Below are positions 10,855 through 22,201 of a DNA stretch of 64,000 bases, piece by piece (the stretch's first letter is position 1; every line of letters starts with the position of its first letter). The position numbers were made by a program, and so were the translations under genes. Source of the DNA: Echinarachnius parma (lineage: Eukaryota > Echinodermata > Echinoidea > Clypeasteroida > Echinarachniidae). The stretch is taken from assembly GCA_037951105.1 (NCBI GenBank), contig JBAMJV010005504.1, positions 310,001 to 374,000 of the forward strand, in the 5' to 3' direction. The notes beneath the pieces are model-generated. The model saw nothing but the letters and a program-made list of their open reading frames with translations, was not told the origin of the DNA and searched no databases.

Positions 10855-13080
10855 ATGCCTCCTGGCACATAGGGCAGCAACAAAAGTCTTCCACTCCTTC
10901 CGATCCTGGGCCAGTCTCTGGATGGTTCCCCATGTGTGGTTCAGGTCTTTAATCTCCCCTTCCACAGTTATTCGCCAAGTGTTTTAGGAAGTCCCCTCTT
11001 TCTTTTGCCTTCTGGTGTCCAGTGGAGGGCTGTTCGTGTGATGTCATCTATGTTCTTTCTCATCACATGTCCGATCCATCTCCACCTTCTTCTCATGACG
11101 ATGTTCTCCATGCTGTCTTGTCAAACGAAGCACTGTATTTCAAACGAAGCACTGTACGCCCAATGCCATCAAGACTTGATGGCATTGGGCGTACAGTGCT
11201 TCGTTTGAAATGGTGTTTGGCCAGAAAATGCGACATATTCTTCTCAGACTCTTTGTGTGGAAGACCGACAGCTTATTGAGGTCGTTTTTCGTCATTCTCC
11301 AACATTCAGAGCCGTACAGAAGAGTGGAAAGGACACAGCTCTGGTACAATTTTAGCTTGGTCTTGGTGCTGTACTGCTGTGATCTCCATACATTATTGAG
11401 CATTCTGAATGCATTTCTGGCTTTGTTAAGACGGTTCTTAATGTCTTTACCTGCGCCTCCATCGTGCCTGACAGTGCTTCCCAAGTAAGTAAACTCCTCA
11501 ATTATAGGTAGATCTTCCCCGTTTGCTTGTATTGGTAAAGGGTCCGGGATGTTCAGGGTCATCATCTCTGTTTTCTTCTGGCTGATCTTCAATCCAATTT
11601 GCTGGGCAAAGTCACTGAGTCTGGATGTTTTTTCTTGCATATGCTGGTGGGTGTGTGAAAAAAGAGCGAGATCATCTGCAAAGTCGAGGTCCTCAAGTGT
11701 AGAAAAGAGGGTCCATCTTATGCCTTTTTTTTGGGTCTTCAGTTGCCTGTCTCATCACCCAGTGTATGGCGATATTGAAGAGTAGTGCTGACATGACACA
11801 TCCTTGCCTAACTCCAGTCTTCACTTGGAACTTATGATTACTGTTTCCGACTCTGCATGAGAAATTAGTGTAAAAGCTCTTAATTACAAGAACTAGCTGC
11901 TCTGGTATCCCATATTTGCGTAATATTCTTCAAAGGCTGTCTCGGTGGATGCTATCGAATGCTTTTTCAAAGTCAACAAAATTAATATAAAGTTTCCTCT
12001 GCCATTCTGTGCATTGCTCTATGATATTACGTAGTGCAAATATCTGGTAAGTGCACGCTCTTCCCTTCCGAAACCTGCCTGTTCCCTTCTGAGACTTTGG
12101 TCAACAGCATCTGTGATACGGGTAATAATTATCTTTGCCAGTATTTTACTTGGTATTGAGAGTAGAGTGATCCCACGCCAGTTACTGCAGTTCTTTAGGG
12201 ATCCCTTCTTTGGTAATTTTACAATAACTCCCTCTGACCAATCATCAGGAACTATCTTCCTTTCCCATATAGCTGTGAAGAGTGGCAGAATGATTTTTGC
12301 TGCTAATTCTGGGTCTGCCTTAAAAAGTTCTGCGTTGAGATTGTCAGAGCCAGGGGCTTTACCATTTTTTAAGGATTTAATTGCAGCTATTACTTCTTCT
12401 TTAGTTGGTGGTATGCTGCTGACATCCAAGTCATCCTCTGCCTCTTGTATATCAGCCTCTACTGTCGGTGGTGGTCTATTCAGCACCTCGCTAAAGTGCT
12501 CGGCCCATCTAGCTTCCTGTTCTGCTTCTGTTGTAAGAAGCCTCCCCTGCTTGTCTTCAATAGGTGAATTTGTGGTTCCTCTATACTTGCCGCTAATTAT
12601 TTTGGTAATCTTATATACCTTTCCTTGTTCCCCTTTAATGGCTTTAATGACTTACTCTGACATTAAAGTCACTGAACAGTATTTGCTTGTCATTTCTGCC
12701 CACTGAAGTAAGGAATATATCCAGTTCTGCATAGGATGTCTTTCACATCATCAGGGTTGGTCATTGTCGGAGCATAAGCATTTATCAGGGAAGCCATTCT
12801 CTCATTCTGTATCGTCATCAGGAAATTGTCGATACATGTTACTAGATCAATTTGCTAACGAGATAGCTCTTAACTGCAAAGTCAGCTCCAGCTTCAAGTT
12901 GCTCTTGATTGCTACCCCGGCCACACCAGAATAAATTGTATCCACGTTCTGTAAGGTATCCCTTGTCAGCCGAACGAGTTCAGAGAGAGTTGCAATACCT
13001 TGCGAGCTCTTTAGCAACCAGAGCTGTTCTCTCGTCCGGTCTATCGGCAGTAGGTTTGTCCACATTATATGCCAGTGGTG
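10855..13080 (-). pseudogene. LINE retrotransposon: decayed endonuclease and nearly whole reverse transcriptase
   Basis: Read from high to low coordinates. An AP-endonuclease-like part (about 13080-12700; REQLWLLKSS, VAIKSN/FAVKSYLVSK, INAYAPTMTNPDDVK) is frameshifted. Then comes a linker with ARWAEHFSEVLN and the reverse transcriptase: NGKAPGSDNLNAELFK, WRGITLLSIPSKILAK, VDFEKAFDS, GVRQGCVMSALLFN and the catalytic LDFADDLALF (FADD codons at 11671-11682). The C-terminal part has TYLGSTVRHDGG and LLYGSECW. After a break at the 11174 palindrome it continues as [13 protein letters not shown] and EWKTFVAALCARRHNG near 10870. Visible frameshifts lie near 12060 and at the poly-T near 11730. Copies RNA by target-primed reverse transcription when intact; this copy is dead. 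Clade not assigned. Confidence 0.88.
11137..11211. repeat. Perfect 37-bp palindrome (snap-back) inside the LINE
   Basis: Left arm 11137-11173 and right arm 11175-11211 are perfect inverted repeats around a single A at 11174. A 17-bp part of the left arm (TCAAACGAAGCACTGTA) also occurs directly repeated just upstream at 11121-11137. The palindrome interrupts the C-terminal part of the LINE frame. Confidence 0.95.
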
Positions 13081-13260
13081 AGAGGTATTACCGTTCTTTT
13101 CTTTCCTTGGGTCAGCCTAAACCAGACTGCCAAGCATGTTGCCCATATGGGTGGCCGCTGTTCGCATGTTAACACATACGAGGAGCCAAAGGTGAGGGAT
13201 GGGTACTATATTGTATGCAATGTCAAGGGACCTATCATTAAAAGAACCTGACATGACACC

Positions 13261-14230
13261 ACGGACTTAATAACTATATATTCCCCAATGCAAGTAAACC
13301 ATACATCCCATAAGGAACATATCAGACAAGCAATTAAAATATGTAAAGAACCTCTTTCCATAAGCACCCCTATGCCTAGTCAAGCAAAGTCAAGGGAAAT
13401 GTGTTTTTGTTTGTGCATGCCGTTTGTGATCAATGAACAATCTAGCAGAGAGGCTATAGTAATGTAGACTAAGACCGGCAAGCTATTGGCAGATCGCTGT
13501 GTGATGATATCAAATGATGATTGTCTTCTCTTGTTCCACCTCTATATTAAGGACAATAGTTTTTTACCTTGACCTACTAATCTCATTCTTACATTTGCTA
13601 GGATACTGTGTTAGTTTCAGATCATCCAAGCCAATTAAACCAAAACAATGCATACAAATGCTGTAGATTATATAATCCGTTGTCTTAAAAGAGACTTCTG
13701 AAAAATCATGCTAAAACATCATCAAATCAATTCTGAACCATTTCATCTACCCTTTCATAAGTCATGTGTAAACATTCAATGGTAAATTAATGTCATGTAA
13801 CCGAATGCTCTTCCATACTGTTTGGTATATTCAAATATTTGAGAACCACTTAGGTTCCAAGTAAGTTTTTAAGATTTTGACAAAGTTTCTAGATCGATCC
13901 CTTAAATGGAGCTGTTTGGTTAATGTTATTTGTCGCCTAAAATGTTTTATACGCAAACTTTCGACATGATATTTTTTAGTATGGTGTACACACTCCGCTG
14001 ATGTCCACCATCTCTATTCACCATCCTTTAACATGTTGTACCAAATATAGACACAAAATACATACTCATGATAGTCCATTTTGAAAGGGAGGTCTTGATG
14101 CATGACCTGTTTTTAATAATTACATCTACGTTATGTTGCTATGGACACTCCCTTTCAATTAAGTAAAGAAAATGTAACGTTTATGACTTTTAAAGTAAGC
14201 TGAGTATGTACAGTAATGCACGATTAAGGC
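13261..14230. other. Stretch with no recognised gene
   Basis: AT-rich DNA between the LINE remnant and the right X-box repeats. I see no splice-flanked frame, TIR pair or tandem array in it. Confidence 0.4.
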
Positions 14231-14239
14231 AGAAAAGTC

Positions 14240-14829
14240 ATGAGGAAGGGCAACACCCATTGTATATAGGCCAAATGAATTGGTGCTAGGCTAGATAATG
14301 TTGCTAGGCAACCGTCATACAAATCTGTATTGATAATCTACAGTATTACATGTGTGCTGCACAAAGGAATGTTAAACTTATAACCCGAATATACAGCAAA
14401 AAGGTGCTCAGAAAGGCCAAATGATCCGGCCCCTAATATAATGTCGTATGTGTGGTTGCCATGCAAAATGCTGTTGCCAGGCAACATATCAGTATCGATG
14501 GATATTTGTATTGTTTCAAATGTGTATTAATAGTTATTTGAGTACTCAGAGTTATACAAGTCTATACTAAGAGCCGAACATTGCATTAAAGTACAAAACA
14601 AGCCATCTATATATTGATATACATCGAAAGGTTAATTATCGAAAACCCCTTTGACCTTGAAACATTACCGTCATCGTTAAAGCTGTTCTCAGACAAAGCC
14701 ACACCTGTAGTGTTTATTTATATTAAAAATCGGGAATATTGCTCATGTTAATTCCGAGAAATTTGATTTAGGAGTGTTGAGTACTGGATATAGAACTGTG
14801 GAGCTTGTTAATGGGCCTTAATGTAGGAC
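14240..14829. repeat. Additional X-box repeat units next to the right inverted arm
   Basis: Units like those in the arms, with X-box palindromes at 14300-14312 (GTTGCTAGGCAAC) and 14473-14485 (GTTGCCAGGCAAC). They share TGTGTGGTTGCCATGCAAAATG-type lines with the arm. Spacing between the two is about 175 bp. Confidence 0.65.
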
Positions 14830-15318
14830 AATACAGCAATAAATGTGCCCAGGAAAGGCAAAATAACCCTCTGAATATATGTTAGATGTATGGTTGCTAG
14901 GGAAAATAGTGTTGCTAGGCAACATGACGGTATCCATGGAGAATCGGAAGTATTTCAAATGTTTGTGTAACCAATGTTAACCGAGTTCTCAAAGTAATAC
15001 AGGCCTTTATAACATTTCTAAGGCAAACAAAACTGCTAAATATAGGTCATATATGTGGTTGCTAGGTAAAAGTCGTTGCTATGTAACATAATTGTCTCCA
15101 TGGATAATCATATATATGTACTATTTGTTTTGCACTATCAAGGTTATTAATTGTATGTCTTGTATATTCATACTTTTAAAACTTAACTTACATATTTGTA
15201 AACGTCTACAAGTTATATTGTTTTAATTTGTTCTTCTTTTTTTCCTTTTTTTTCCTAATTGTGCAGGAATGTACAGCAAAATGGCATTTTCATCAAAATG
15301 GTGGTTTGGTTTGGCATA
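14830..15318. repeat. Right inverted arm of the 7.4-kb region
   Basis: Inverted counterpart of 7963-8445, ending at …AAATGGTGGTTTGGTTTGGCAT. It has an X-box palindrome at 14911-14923 and a weaker one at 15075-15087. Outside this arm (after 15318) the similarity to the left flank stops. Confidence 0.8.
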
Positions 15319-15521
15319 TCCTAACAAACACCTATATCATAAATTATTGTTGAAATGCTTATTTTTCTTTTATTGTTTCACTTTAGAATCAATATGAAGT
15401 CTATCAAAGTGAAATTTATGGTTCTGATAATTTTTTATTCCGTTCTGAAAAGAAAATCACCTTGAAAAAAGAAAATGGCAAGCGTATATGCAAGGTTAAA
15501 CTGGTTGCTAGGAAAAATTAT

Positions 15522-15534
15522 GTTGCTAGGCAAC
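15522..15534. promoter_or_regulatory. RFX X-box-like palindrome outside the arm
   Basis: GTTGCTAGGCAAC, the reverse complement of GTTGCCTAGCAAC, fits the RFX consensus GTNRCC-N(0-3)-RGYAAC with a one-base spacer. It lies in another copy of the repeat (CTGGTTGCTAGGAAAAATTA). Binding is not shown, only predicted. Confidence 0.45.
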
Positions 15535-15607
15535 ACAATTTCATTAATATTTACTTACAAATTATGTCAGACTGTTTGGAATGATTTTGTCATTTCATTA
15601 TTAGTGT

Positions 15608-16150
15608 TTAAAGGGGTAGTTTAGTTTTGGTAAGGCTGAACTTTAGTAACCAAACCTGGACAATAACCGTCAAAACTAATAGTAATAACTCCACTATGCT
15701 CGAAAAGTATACAAACTTGCAAAATGACTAAGTAAAAAGCATGTTATCATTCAAAAAGAGCCATTTTGATCACGAGAGGGCGCTTTTTTAAAGGCGTCAG
15801 TTTCAACCATTTTCCATAGACAATAATGCATGTGATGTTTTATTACCAGACTGATTTTATAGAGAGAACATCAACAACTACTTAAATAACACTTTCGAAA
15901 TTTTTTGAGAAAGTGGAAGCATTTTTTGAATTTTTTGAAAAAACCGTTAATTATTTGGGCCCCAAATAATTATAAGATCAGATACATTTATTGATATTTC
16001 AGCCGTTTGTGGGCCGATTTCGACCAAATAAAGTTTATTCTGCCATTAAAATTGCATGTTCTCTCAAATTTGACACTCAGTTTTTAATTACCTCACAAAA
16101 AAATTGCGATGTGCAGCGCCCTCTCTACCAAAACTAAACTACCCCTTTAA
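15608..16150. mobile_element. TTAA-ended MITE family 1 (best complete copy)
   Basis: Left TTAAAGGGGTAGTTTAGTTT and right …AAACTAAACTACCCCTTTAA are near-perfect inverted repeats. 543 bp, non-coding. Related copies are at 1155-1708, 21503-21700, 31620-32145 and 36163-36478, with fragments in helicase intron 2. Confidence 0.9.
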
Positions 16151-16250
16151 ATCATTGGAAACATGCATTTACTTTTTAAAAATATTAAATAATTGGTAAG
16201 TTACTAATTTTTTCTAAATATCACTTGTGTTTCATGTGAAAAGGGGCATG

Positions 16251-16425
16251 TGTCATATAATTGGCGTTGCCATGGTTACGAGCAACTATTTTAATGGGGG
16301 TTTAGCATTTATCGGAAGCTGGGTTCATGACCTTTCCTCTGATACCAACTTTTCCATGCCCGTCCGGGGGTGCAGCCAAATCCTAAAATAAGGCTCTTTC
16401 TGGACTTGGCTCATGGACTATAAGG
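16251..16425 (+). repeat. Direct repeat, copy 1
   Basis: About 170 bp from TGTCATATAATTGGCGTTGC to CTCATGGACTATAA. It recurs in the same orientation at about 17066-17232 with shared lines GTTGCCATGGTTACGAGCAA, AGCTGGGTTCAT and CCTCTGATACCAA. The repeat-borne GTTGCCATGGTTAC is near an X-box. 640 bp lie between copies. Confidence 0.75.
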
Positions 16426-17065
16426 GGTAATGAGAGTTTGCATGAATTTCATACAAATATTCATGATGTATGAAGTAAGGATTTTGTCATTGACCTTGAG
16501 GTGAACCTTAAGTGACCTTAATATGTATAGGTCACTCATGATCTTTAAGGAGTTTAAAACTGATATCATACGTATCTTCATTCCCTACAAAATAAAAGCC
16601 TTTCAAGACTGGATGACGAGAATATAGTCCGGTTTCATTAAAAATACAGTTTTCTGTACATAGACATCGTTATCATAATCATATATCCGCGTTTCCATGG
16701 CAACGGGTAGACTGTCCGATGTCACGTGGTGGATTTGAACTCTGGAGGCCATGTGCGTTCCTCCATTACAAATGTGTAATAGTATAGCTCAGAAAACCGA
16801 CTACAGAGAAATAACAAGCCAAAAATCCACTAAAGTTCTAATTTGTGACAGTAGTATACAATTAGGGGTTAATTAGCGGTGACCCTTGGGACCTTAAAAC
16901 GGTACCCTCACCTGAAAACATGTTCTAACAGAAATACAGTCCTTAAATGTCTGAGTATATGAGAAATCAGAAGTATTTCTCATGTAAGTTTCGAGAAATA
17001 TGATTTAGGATTATGGAGTATCAGAAATAGCACTACAAAGCTCGCTAGTGAGTCAGTTTAAACAT

Positions 17066-17232
17066 GTATCACGTGATTGGCGTTGCCATGGTTACGAGCA
17101 AATATTTTTTTTGGGGGTCAGCATTTCTTGGTAGCTGGGTTCATAACCTATCCTCTGATACCAAAATTTCCGTGCCCGTCGGGGGGTGCTACGGATTTCA
17201 TTTTTTTCAGGCCTCGGCTCATGGACTATAAA
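17066..17232 (+). repeat. Direct repeat, copy 2
   Basis: Second copy of the 16251-16425 sequence, diverged by small indels. It is followed at about 17270 by a fragment of TTAA-ended MITE family 4. Confidence 0.75.
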
Positions 17233-17264
17233 GTGAGTGCAATGAGTTGTAGTGGATATCACTT

Positions 17265-17416
17265 TGCTTTTCTGCTCATTACTCGGCCATATAACGTCCA
17301 TTTAACTTGAAATTTTCACACAACACCCAGTGGACATATCAGATAACAACAATATACATTTAATCAACCACTCATTCATTTTTGCATATGTCAACAATGT
17401 TACTAGATCCCTTTAA
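17265..17416. repeat. Right-end fragment of TTAA-ended MITE family 4
   Basis: CTCATTACTCGGCCATATAA, GTCAACAATGTTACTAGATC and the terminal CCCTTTAA match the elements at 26572-26862 and 42661-43047. The left end is missing. Confidence 0.7.
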
Positions 17417-18185
17417 CATCAATTTGTATCGCAAACCTACAGAATTCATGCTATATTGCTAGAACACTTCCAAAGCTAAATACACTCTCATACCAATCAC
17501 GAACGCGTTGTTATCAATGACAATTGTTGTTGAGTTATATTTGTGTTTATTGTTAATACCCAGGTAGCAAACACCCCCTTTTTTAGGATATCAAACATGG
17601 AATGTTATAAAAGGATGTGCACCAGAAATGTCTTCTAGGACCTTGTAGGATCACAATCTACGTGGTCAACCTCGCGATCTAGCTACTGGAAGTCCACAAA
17701 ATGAGTACACACGATTTAACCCATAATGCACTTTTTTGCCAAAACACTGAACTAATACAGAAGTCAGCAATGAGTGTAAATATGTGTAGGTGTAAGGAAA
17801 GATAAGGGGGAAAAATGAAGCGGCAAAGGCAAAAGCGCTAATTAACTCTCCTCTCAGTCGATTTATTGTTAATTTGTTAAGAAGGAAGATTCGTTTGTAT
17901 TCATGTAAACGATAATACAATCAAACAAAGTAATGGGCATGGAAATAAACAGTCAAGATAAAAAATGATAATCATACAAAAGAAAGACAAAGTGACATAC
18001 TCTACATGTTTAAACAATGTTACAATGTCTGTTAATGTTGTAGGCCATTTTCTGAGCCACCGTACCCTTTTTAGGTTGTACATGTACATCATTGTTTCAA
18101 CAAGTCCACACACTTATAAGTTGTATTTGACTCATATAAATGCTAATTTGGCTAGAAGTACATACATGTCTATCATGAATGATCA
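17417..18185. other. Stretch with no recognised gene
   Basis: AT-rich sequence without recognisable domains, exons or terminal repeats. Short frames on both strands look random. Confidence 0.35.
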
Positions 18186-18199
18186 CTTAAAGGGCATCA

Positions 18200-18330
18200 A
18201 GCGTGGGGATGCTACATAGCGGGTCGCCATTTTGAACTGGGTTAGTTTGCGCGCACCGCATGACACTGAGCTAACGTGCATTACGCACCGTGCGCAACGC
18301 GTATGCAAGATGGCGCCGCGCATCTCATTT
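18200..18330. promoter_or_regulatory. CpG-rich patch with YY1-like motifs, possible promoter
   Basis: A locally GC- and CpG-rich block (GCGCGCACCGC, GTGCGCAACGCG) in AT-rich surroundings. It holds CAAGATGGCGCC (18306-18317) and, inverted, GCCATTTTG, both like the YY1 initiator core AAGATGGCG. It could be a promoter for plus-strand transcription toward 19.9 kb, or a transposon end. No transcript evidence. Confidence 0.25.
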
Positions 18331-18964
18331 GACGAATCTGAACTACCTTTAATATTAAAAACAACATATACTGTTTGAATCCGTGACATTGCATACGTGT
18401 TATTGATGGTGACTTAACCTCCTATGGAGAAGCATATTTTAATGTTCTTTATTGGGATAATATATTCAAGAGGGATCACTATCAAACAGCTTGTATATGG
18501 CAGCTTTTCAAAATTAGAATCCTCTGGTCAGGTTGCTGGTTTAAACAGCTATGGTTATATCAGGTGACTGTATCCAGGACTCATTAACCATTAAATTGTT
18601 CACTCAAACACTGTTCTCACTGAGGAAGCTCAGGGCAGCCCAGGATAGTTCCTAGCTGTCAACTGCGCAACATATATGGTTCAAGAACTACATGACTGTA
18701 TGTACTGCCATTTGTGATCTTACAGCGTGTTCACGCACAAACAAATTTATCCCGAAACTCTATAAAGAAACGTCGTATAAAGAATCATTGTATAGCGAAC
18801 AGGGCGTCCACAAAAAAAAAAAAAATTATCCCGAAACTCTACAACTATGTCGTATAGGTGCGCAGTTTGTTACTGCGCTTGTGTGAGCGCGCTAGTTTGA
18901 GTGAATTCGTACTCAAGAATACCCAGGTCCCGATTTCGTTTTTCTCCATTTGTATAGATATGTC

Positions 18965-19345
18965 TGCAAGGGGGGTAATCGACTGGAGGGTAATCATCCG
19001 GGGGGTAATTGTATTGGGGGTGGTTGTCTGGGGGGTAGTTGTCTTGGGGGGTAGTTGTCCGGCAGTAGTTGTCCGGGGTAGTTGTTTTGGGGGGTAGTTG
19101 CCTTGGGGGGGTCGTTGTCCGGGGGGTAGTTTTCCGGGGGGTAGTTGTCTTGGGGTAGTTGTCTTGGGGTAGTTGTCTTGGGGGTAATTGACTTGCGGGT
19201 AATTGTCCTTGGAGGTTATTGTCTTGGGTTTAATTGTCCTAGAGGGGTAATTGTCCGGGTGGTAGTTGTCCGGGGGTAAATGTTTTTTTGTGGGTAATTG
19301 TCCGGGGGTAATCGTCCGGGGGGTAATTGTCCAGGGGGGAGTAGT
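18965..19345 (+). repeat. G-rich minisatellite, ~13-15-bp units
   Basis: About 380 bp of degenerate units on the pattern GGGGGTA(G/A)TTGTC(C/T)(T/G). Runs of 4-7 G recur roughly every 13-15 nt on the plus strand, so many overlapping G-quadruplex motifs are possible. On the minus strand it reads as Pro/Thr/Asn/Tyr-rich peptide without an ATG, which I do not call a gene. Confidence 0.92.
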
Positions 19346-19882
19346 CCTAGAATCAGTAATATTATCAGTAACCGACGCAGCGTGTTTGTGCGACACATTT
19401 AATAAGAAGACCAGAAGCAGTAAGAAACACACAAACTCTTTTAATAATTAGCGCCCATTATTATCAATATACATATACAACACGATAATCTTCTTTCTCA
19501 TTAGTGAAGCAATGCACGCTTTTGACTTGTGCATGTAGAGCCAGTAGAGGAATATATCGTTTTACATCTTTAATCACGACTACAGTATACAAAGCGGATC
19601 ATTGCATTGGAGATTTTACCAAGATTTGGTATTTACGTATTTGGAATATTATCGACGAATTTTTCTCAGTTACCGACACTTTTGTATCCATCATAAATTT
19701 ATTTTTAATTCATTTTCGGTGCGCAGTTCGCATTTCATATAACTGTTGCAGTTGAGGAAATTACATTTTGCATGGAAATATAATTCCACAGGCAAGATAA
19801 GGCTGGATATATCGGAATAGGAAAGCGGTCTCAGACTACAAGACTTTTTCTTCAAAATTCTTGTAATAATCAAGAACAAAAA

Positions 19883-19961
19883 ATGCGATTCATAACAGCG
19901 ATTTTCGTTACCACCGCGACAATCTCCTGCCTTGGTTGTACAACGCGTTTTACCAATGGAG
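19883..19961 (+). CDS. Possible signal-peptide exon of the sushi-exon gene
   Basis: An ATG at 19883 in an A-rich context begins MRFITAIFVTTATISCLG, a plausible secretory signal (charged start, hydrophobic core, small residues before a cut). Two candidate donors, after 19934 (G|GTTGTA) and after 19961 (GAG|GTTCTT), both leave one base of a codon. That is the phase needed by the sushi-like exon at 21861. Neither donor is strong. An inference from signal-like sequence plus phase, not proven. Confidence 0.35.
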
Positions 19962-20451
19962 GTTCTTACAAATTAACTTCTCTATTTTTTTTTTTGAAAA
20001 CATTTTAAATGATAATTGAATACAATTAATGCCACATTGCTAAACAAATCTTTTATAGAATATATGGCTTAAATTCTTTACTATTCGACCGATCCAAGAT
20101 GCATTGTTCTGAATGTGAATATTGTAATACAATGTACTGATGTAATTTGAATTTTGGTATATTTGCTGATATTCTAATATAGTGAACTAGCTAGACCAAA
20201 AATACATACGTGTATGTAAAGAAGACAGCTATTATCTCAAGTCTAACTGACTTGAATCAGAATTGAAAGAAATAACAAGTTCAAAAGCATTTTGAAAACC
20301 GTATGTTGGGAAATGCGGTGATTCGATTCAGTTTTTAAATTCATTGAATCTTTTTATCTATGTCTATGTACATTGTTTTAATATTTGTTTTAGAACACCA
20401 ATGCCGATTAAATTTATAGCTTCATTCAATGATGATGAGCATAGGTTTGTA

Positions 20452-20824
20452 GGGTATCCGCTCGCTAGTCATAAGGACCGCTAGTCATAAGGACCGCTAT
20501 TCATAACGTGTAACTTCCTATACCTTATGCCATTATGAATAGTGACCCCCTTTTCATTTTATGAATACCGGTCCTTCACGTATAGGAAGTTAGACGTTAT
20601 GCATAGTGGTCCTTATGACCAGTGGCGTAGCTACGGGGGGGCCTGTGCCCCCCAATAATGTTGAAAAAACAATAGAAAACATAAGGGGCCATTTTTTGTC
20701 AAAACAAAGAAATACATAAGGTGTGCCCCCCCCCCCCCAATAATTTTGCGTGCCCCCCAATCAGTTCGACCACGCTACGCCACTGCTTATGACTAGCAGT
20801 CCTTATGACTAGCGAGGTTACCCC
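20452..20824. mobile_element. TIR element with GCTAGTCATAAGGAC ends, split by a nested hAT-type element
   Basis: Left CGCTAGTCATAAGGACCG (repeated twice) and right …GTCCTTATGACTAGCG are inverted repeats. Internal TATAGGAAGTTA lines are also inverted. After removing the nested element at 20620-20785 it is about 200 bp. Non-coding. Confidence 0.75.
20620..20785. mobile_element. Nested hAT-type MITE with 8-bp target-site duplication
   Basis: Starts CAGTGGCGTAGC and ends GCTACGCCACTG, an inverted pair, and is flanked on both sides by CTTATGAC (20612-20619 and 20786-20793). An 8-bp duplication and CAGTGGCG-type ends are typical of the hAT superfamily. The interior is C-rich (…GTGCCCCCC) and non-coding. 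It landed in the older element at 20452-20824. Confidence 0.93.
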
Positions 20825-21502
20825 GTTTGTAGAGGTGCATGTTGTAAATGTTTGATTTCGAGTTTGAACAATATTTTGTTATATACATGGAAAGTTTTTT
20901 TTAAATTAAATAACATGAGTAAAGCAAATAAAACTTGTCTCTATGAAAATGGAACCTGAGCCCTCCGATGCAGGCTCATCCAGATAGGGGCACACGGGAG
21001 TACAAACAACCTGTTGTTGGGAGGGGGAGGGCGGGCCTTTAGACCCCCTTCGCCACTGTCTTTCTGTTCTACTCCCTTCTCGCCATGACCTGTAGACAGC
21101 TTTATTTCATTATACATTTTCTGTTTCGTGCTATCTTCCTATGATTTTATGTTTATTTGATGTCATGTATTAATCAATACACAGGTTCTTTTTTAATATT
21201 TACAGTGGGCTATTATTATTAAGTCCACAATCCATGCATTTTACATATTATGTAAGCCGTCACGTATTAAAGCTTGATTTAAGATAATATATTGCTATGT
21301 TCACTATGGTGTTATCTTTGATAGAATATCCCTCTAGAAAAATTTAAATTCTAAATGTTTAAATTTTAATTTGTTGATAAATTATAATTTATGCCTATGG
21401 TTCGTAATACTCGTTTATTATAACGACATCAATGGTATTGATTAAATAATACCTTCTGTCAAACTAAAACTATTATTCGCATACGGATGAATACGAAATC
21501 AT

Positions 21503-21700
21503 TTAAAGGGATAGTTGAGTTTTGGTATAGAGGGCGCTGCACAAAATATTTTTGTGACATAATGAAAAACTGAGTGTCAAATTCGGAAGAGCATACAATT
21601 TTAATGACATAATAAACTTTATTTGGTTAAATTCGGTTCAGAAATGGCTGAAACATCCATAATACATGATGTATAAAACATTGTCTTATAAAATAGAACC
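21503..21700. repeat. TTAA-ended MITE family 1, left-end fragment
   Basis: TTAAAGGGATAGTTGAGTTT followed by GGTATAGAGGGCGCTGCACA matches one end of the family. The other end was not found. It lies about 160 bp before the sushi-like exon. Confidence 0.65.
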
Positions 21701-21860
21701 ATGCAGGGATCGCATGAACTATCATTAACACACATTGTTTGTACAGCTATACAGTGGAAATACATTTTTTTCCTTGTAGTGCCCTAATTACTTCATTTTA
21801 AGGCCGTACAATACAGTGAACGTAATTTTATTCTTACTTTCTTTTTGTTTTTTTCATCAG

Positions 21861-22073
21861 AGACTATTATAAACTGTACGAAAGCAGATCTGGAGGCAAC
21901 AATCGGCGATCCATTTGGAATAGTGTACACTCCGGATCAGGAAAATTACGATGGGAATTTTGAATTCGTGACGCTAGAGTGTGCAGAGAGAACAACCGAG
22001 ACTGGTAGCCCAAACGTTAACTACTGCAACAATGGAACGTGGGACGTCCCCGAAACAACTTTCACCTGTTGGG
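21861..22073 (+). CDS. Sushi/CCP-like extracellular domain exon
   Basis: A 213-nt exon with a strong acceptor (TTTTTTTCATCAG, ending at 21860) and donor GGG|GTAAAT. It enters and leaves in phase 1, the usual symmetric arrangement for shuffled extracellular modules. The 71 residues contain four cysteines in order: NCTKADL, LECAER, NYCNNGTW, TFTCW. The C-x-N-G-x-W…P…C ending is the complement control protein (sushi) pattern. Two N-glycosylation sequons (NCT, NGT) fit an extracellular location. CCP modules mediate protein binding in complement, adhesion and receptor proteins. Only this one convincing module is in view, so the parent protein cannot be named. Confidence 0.65.
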
Positions 22074-22201
22074 GTAAATACCGTCACAACATGCAAACAT
22101 TTGCATTTCTCTAAAATATATAATCAATAATAATGTTTTATTTGACATGTTTTAGATACACACTCAGTAATATCATAAATCCATATTATGCATATTATAC
22201 A

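Noticed and set aside
12113-12706. 197-codon plus-strand frame
   Set aside because: It is antisense to the clearly homologous LINE reverse transcriptase on the minus strand.
16720-16800. tRNA-like B box (GTTCAAATCC) on the minus strand
   Set aside because: No A box or cloverleaf can be drawn at the right distance.
18845-19432. 195-codon minus-strand frame with a hydrophobic start and Pro/Thr repeats, like a secreted mucin
   Set aside because: It has no ATG and no splice support, and the repeat part is the translation of the G-rich minisatellite.
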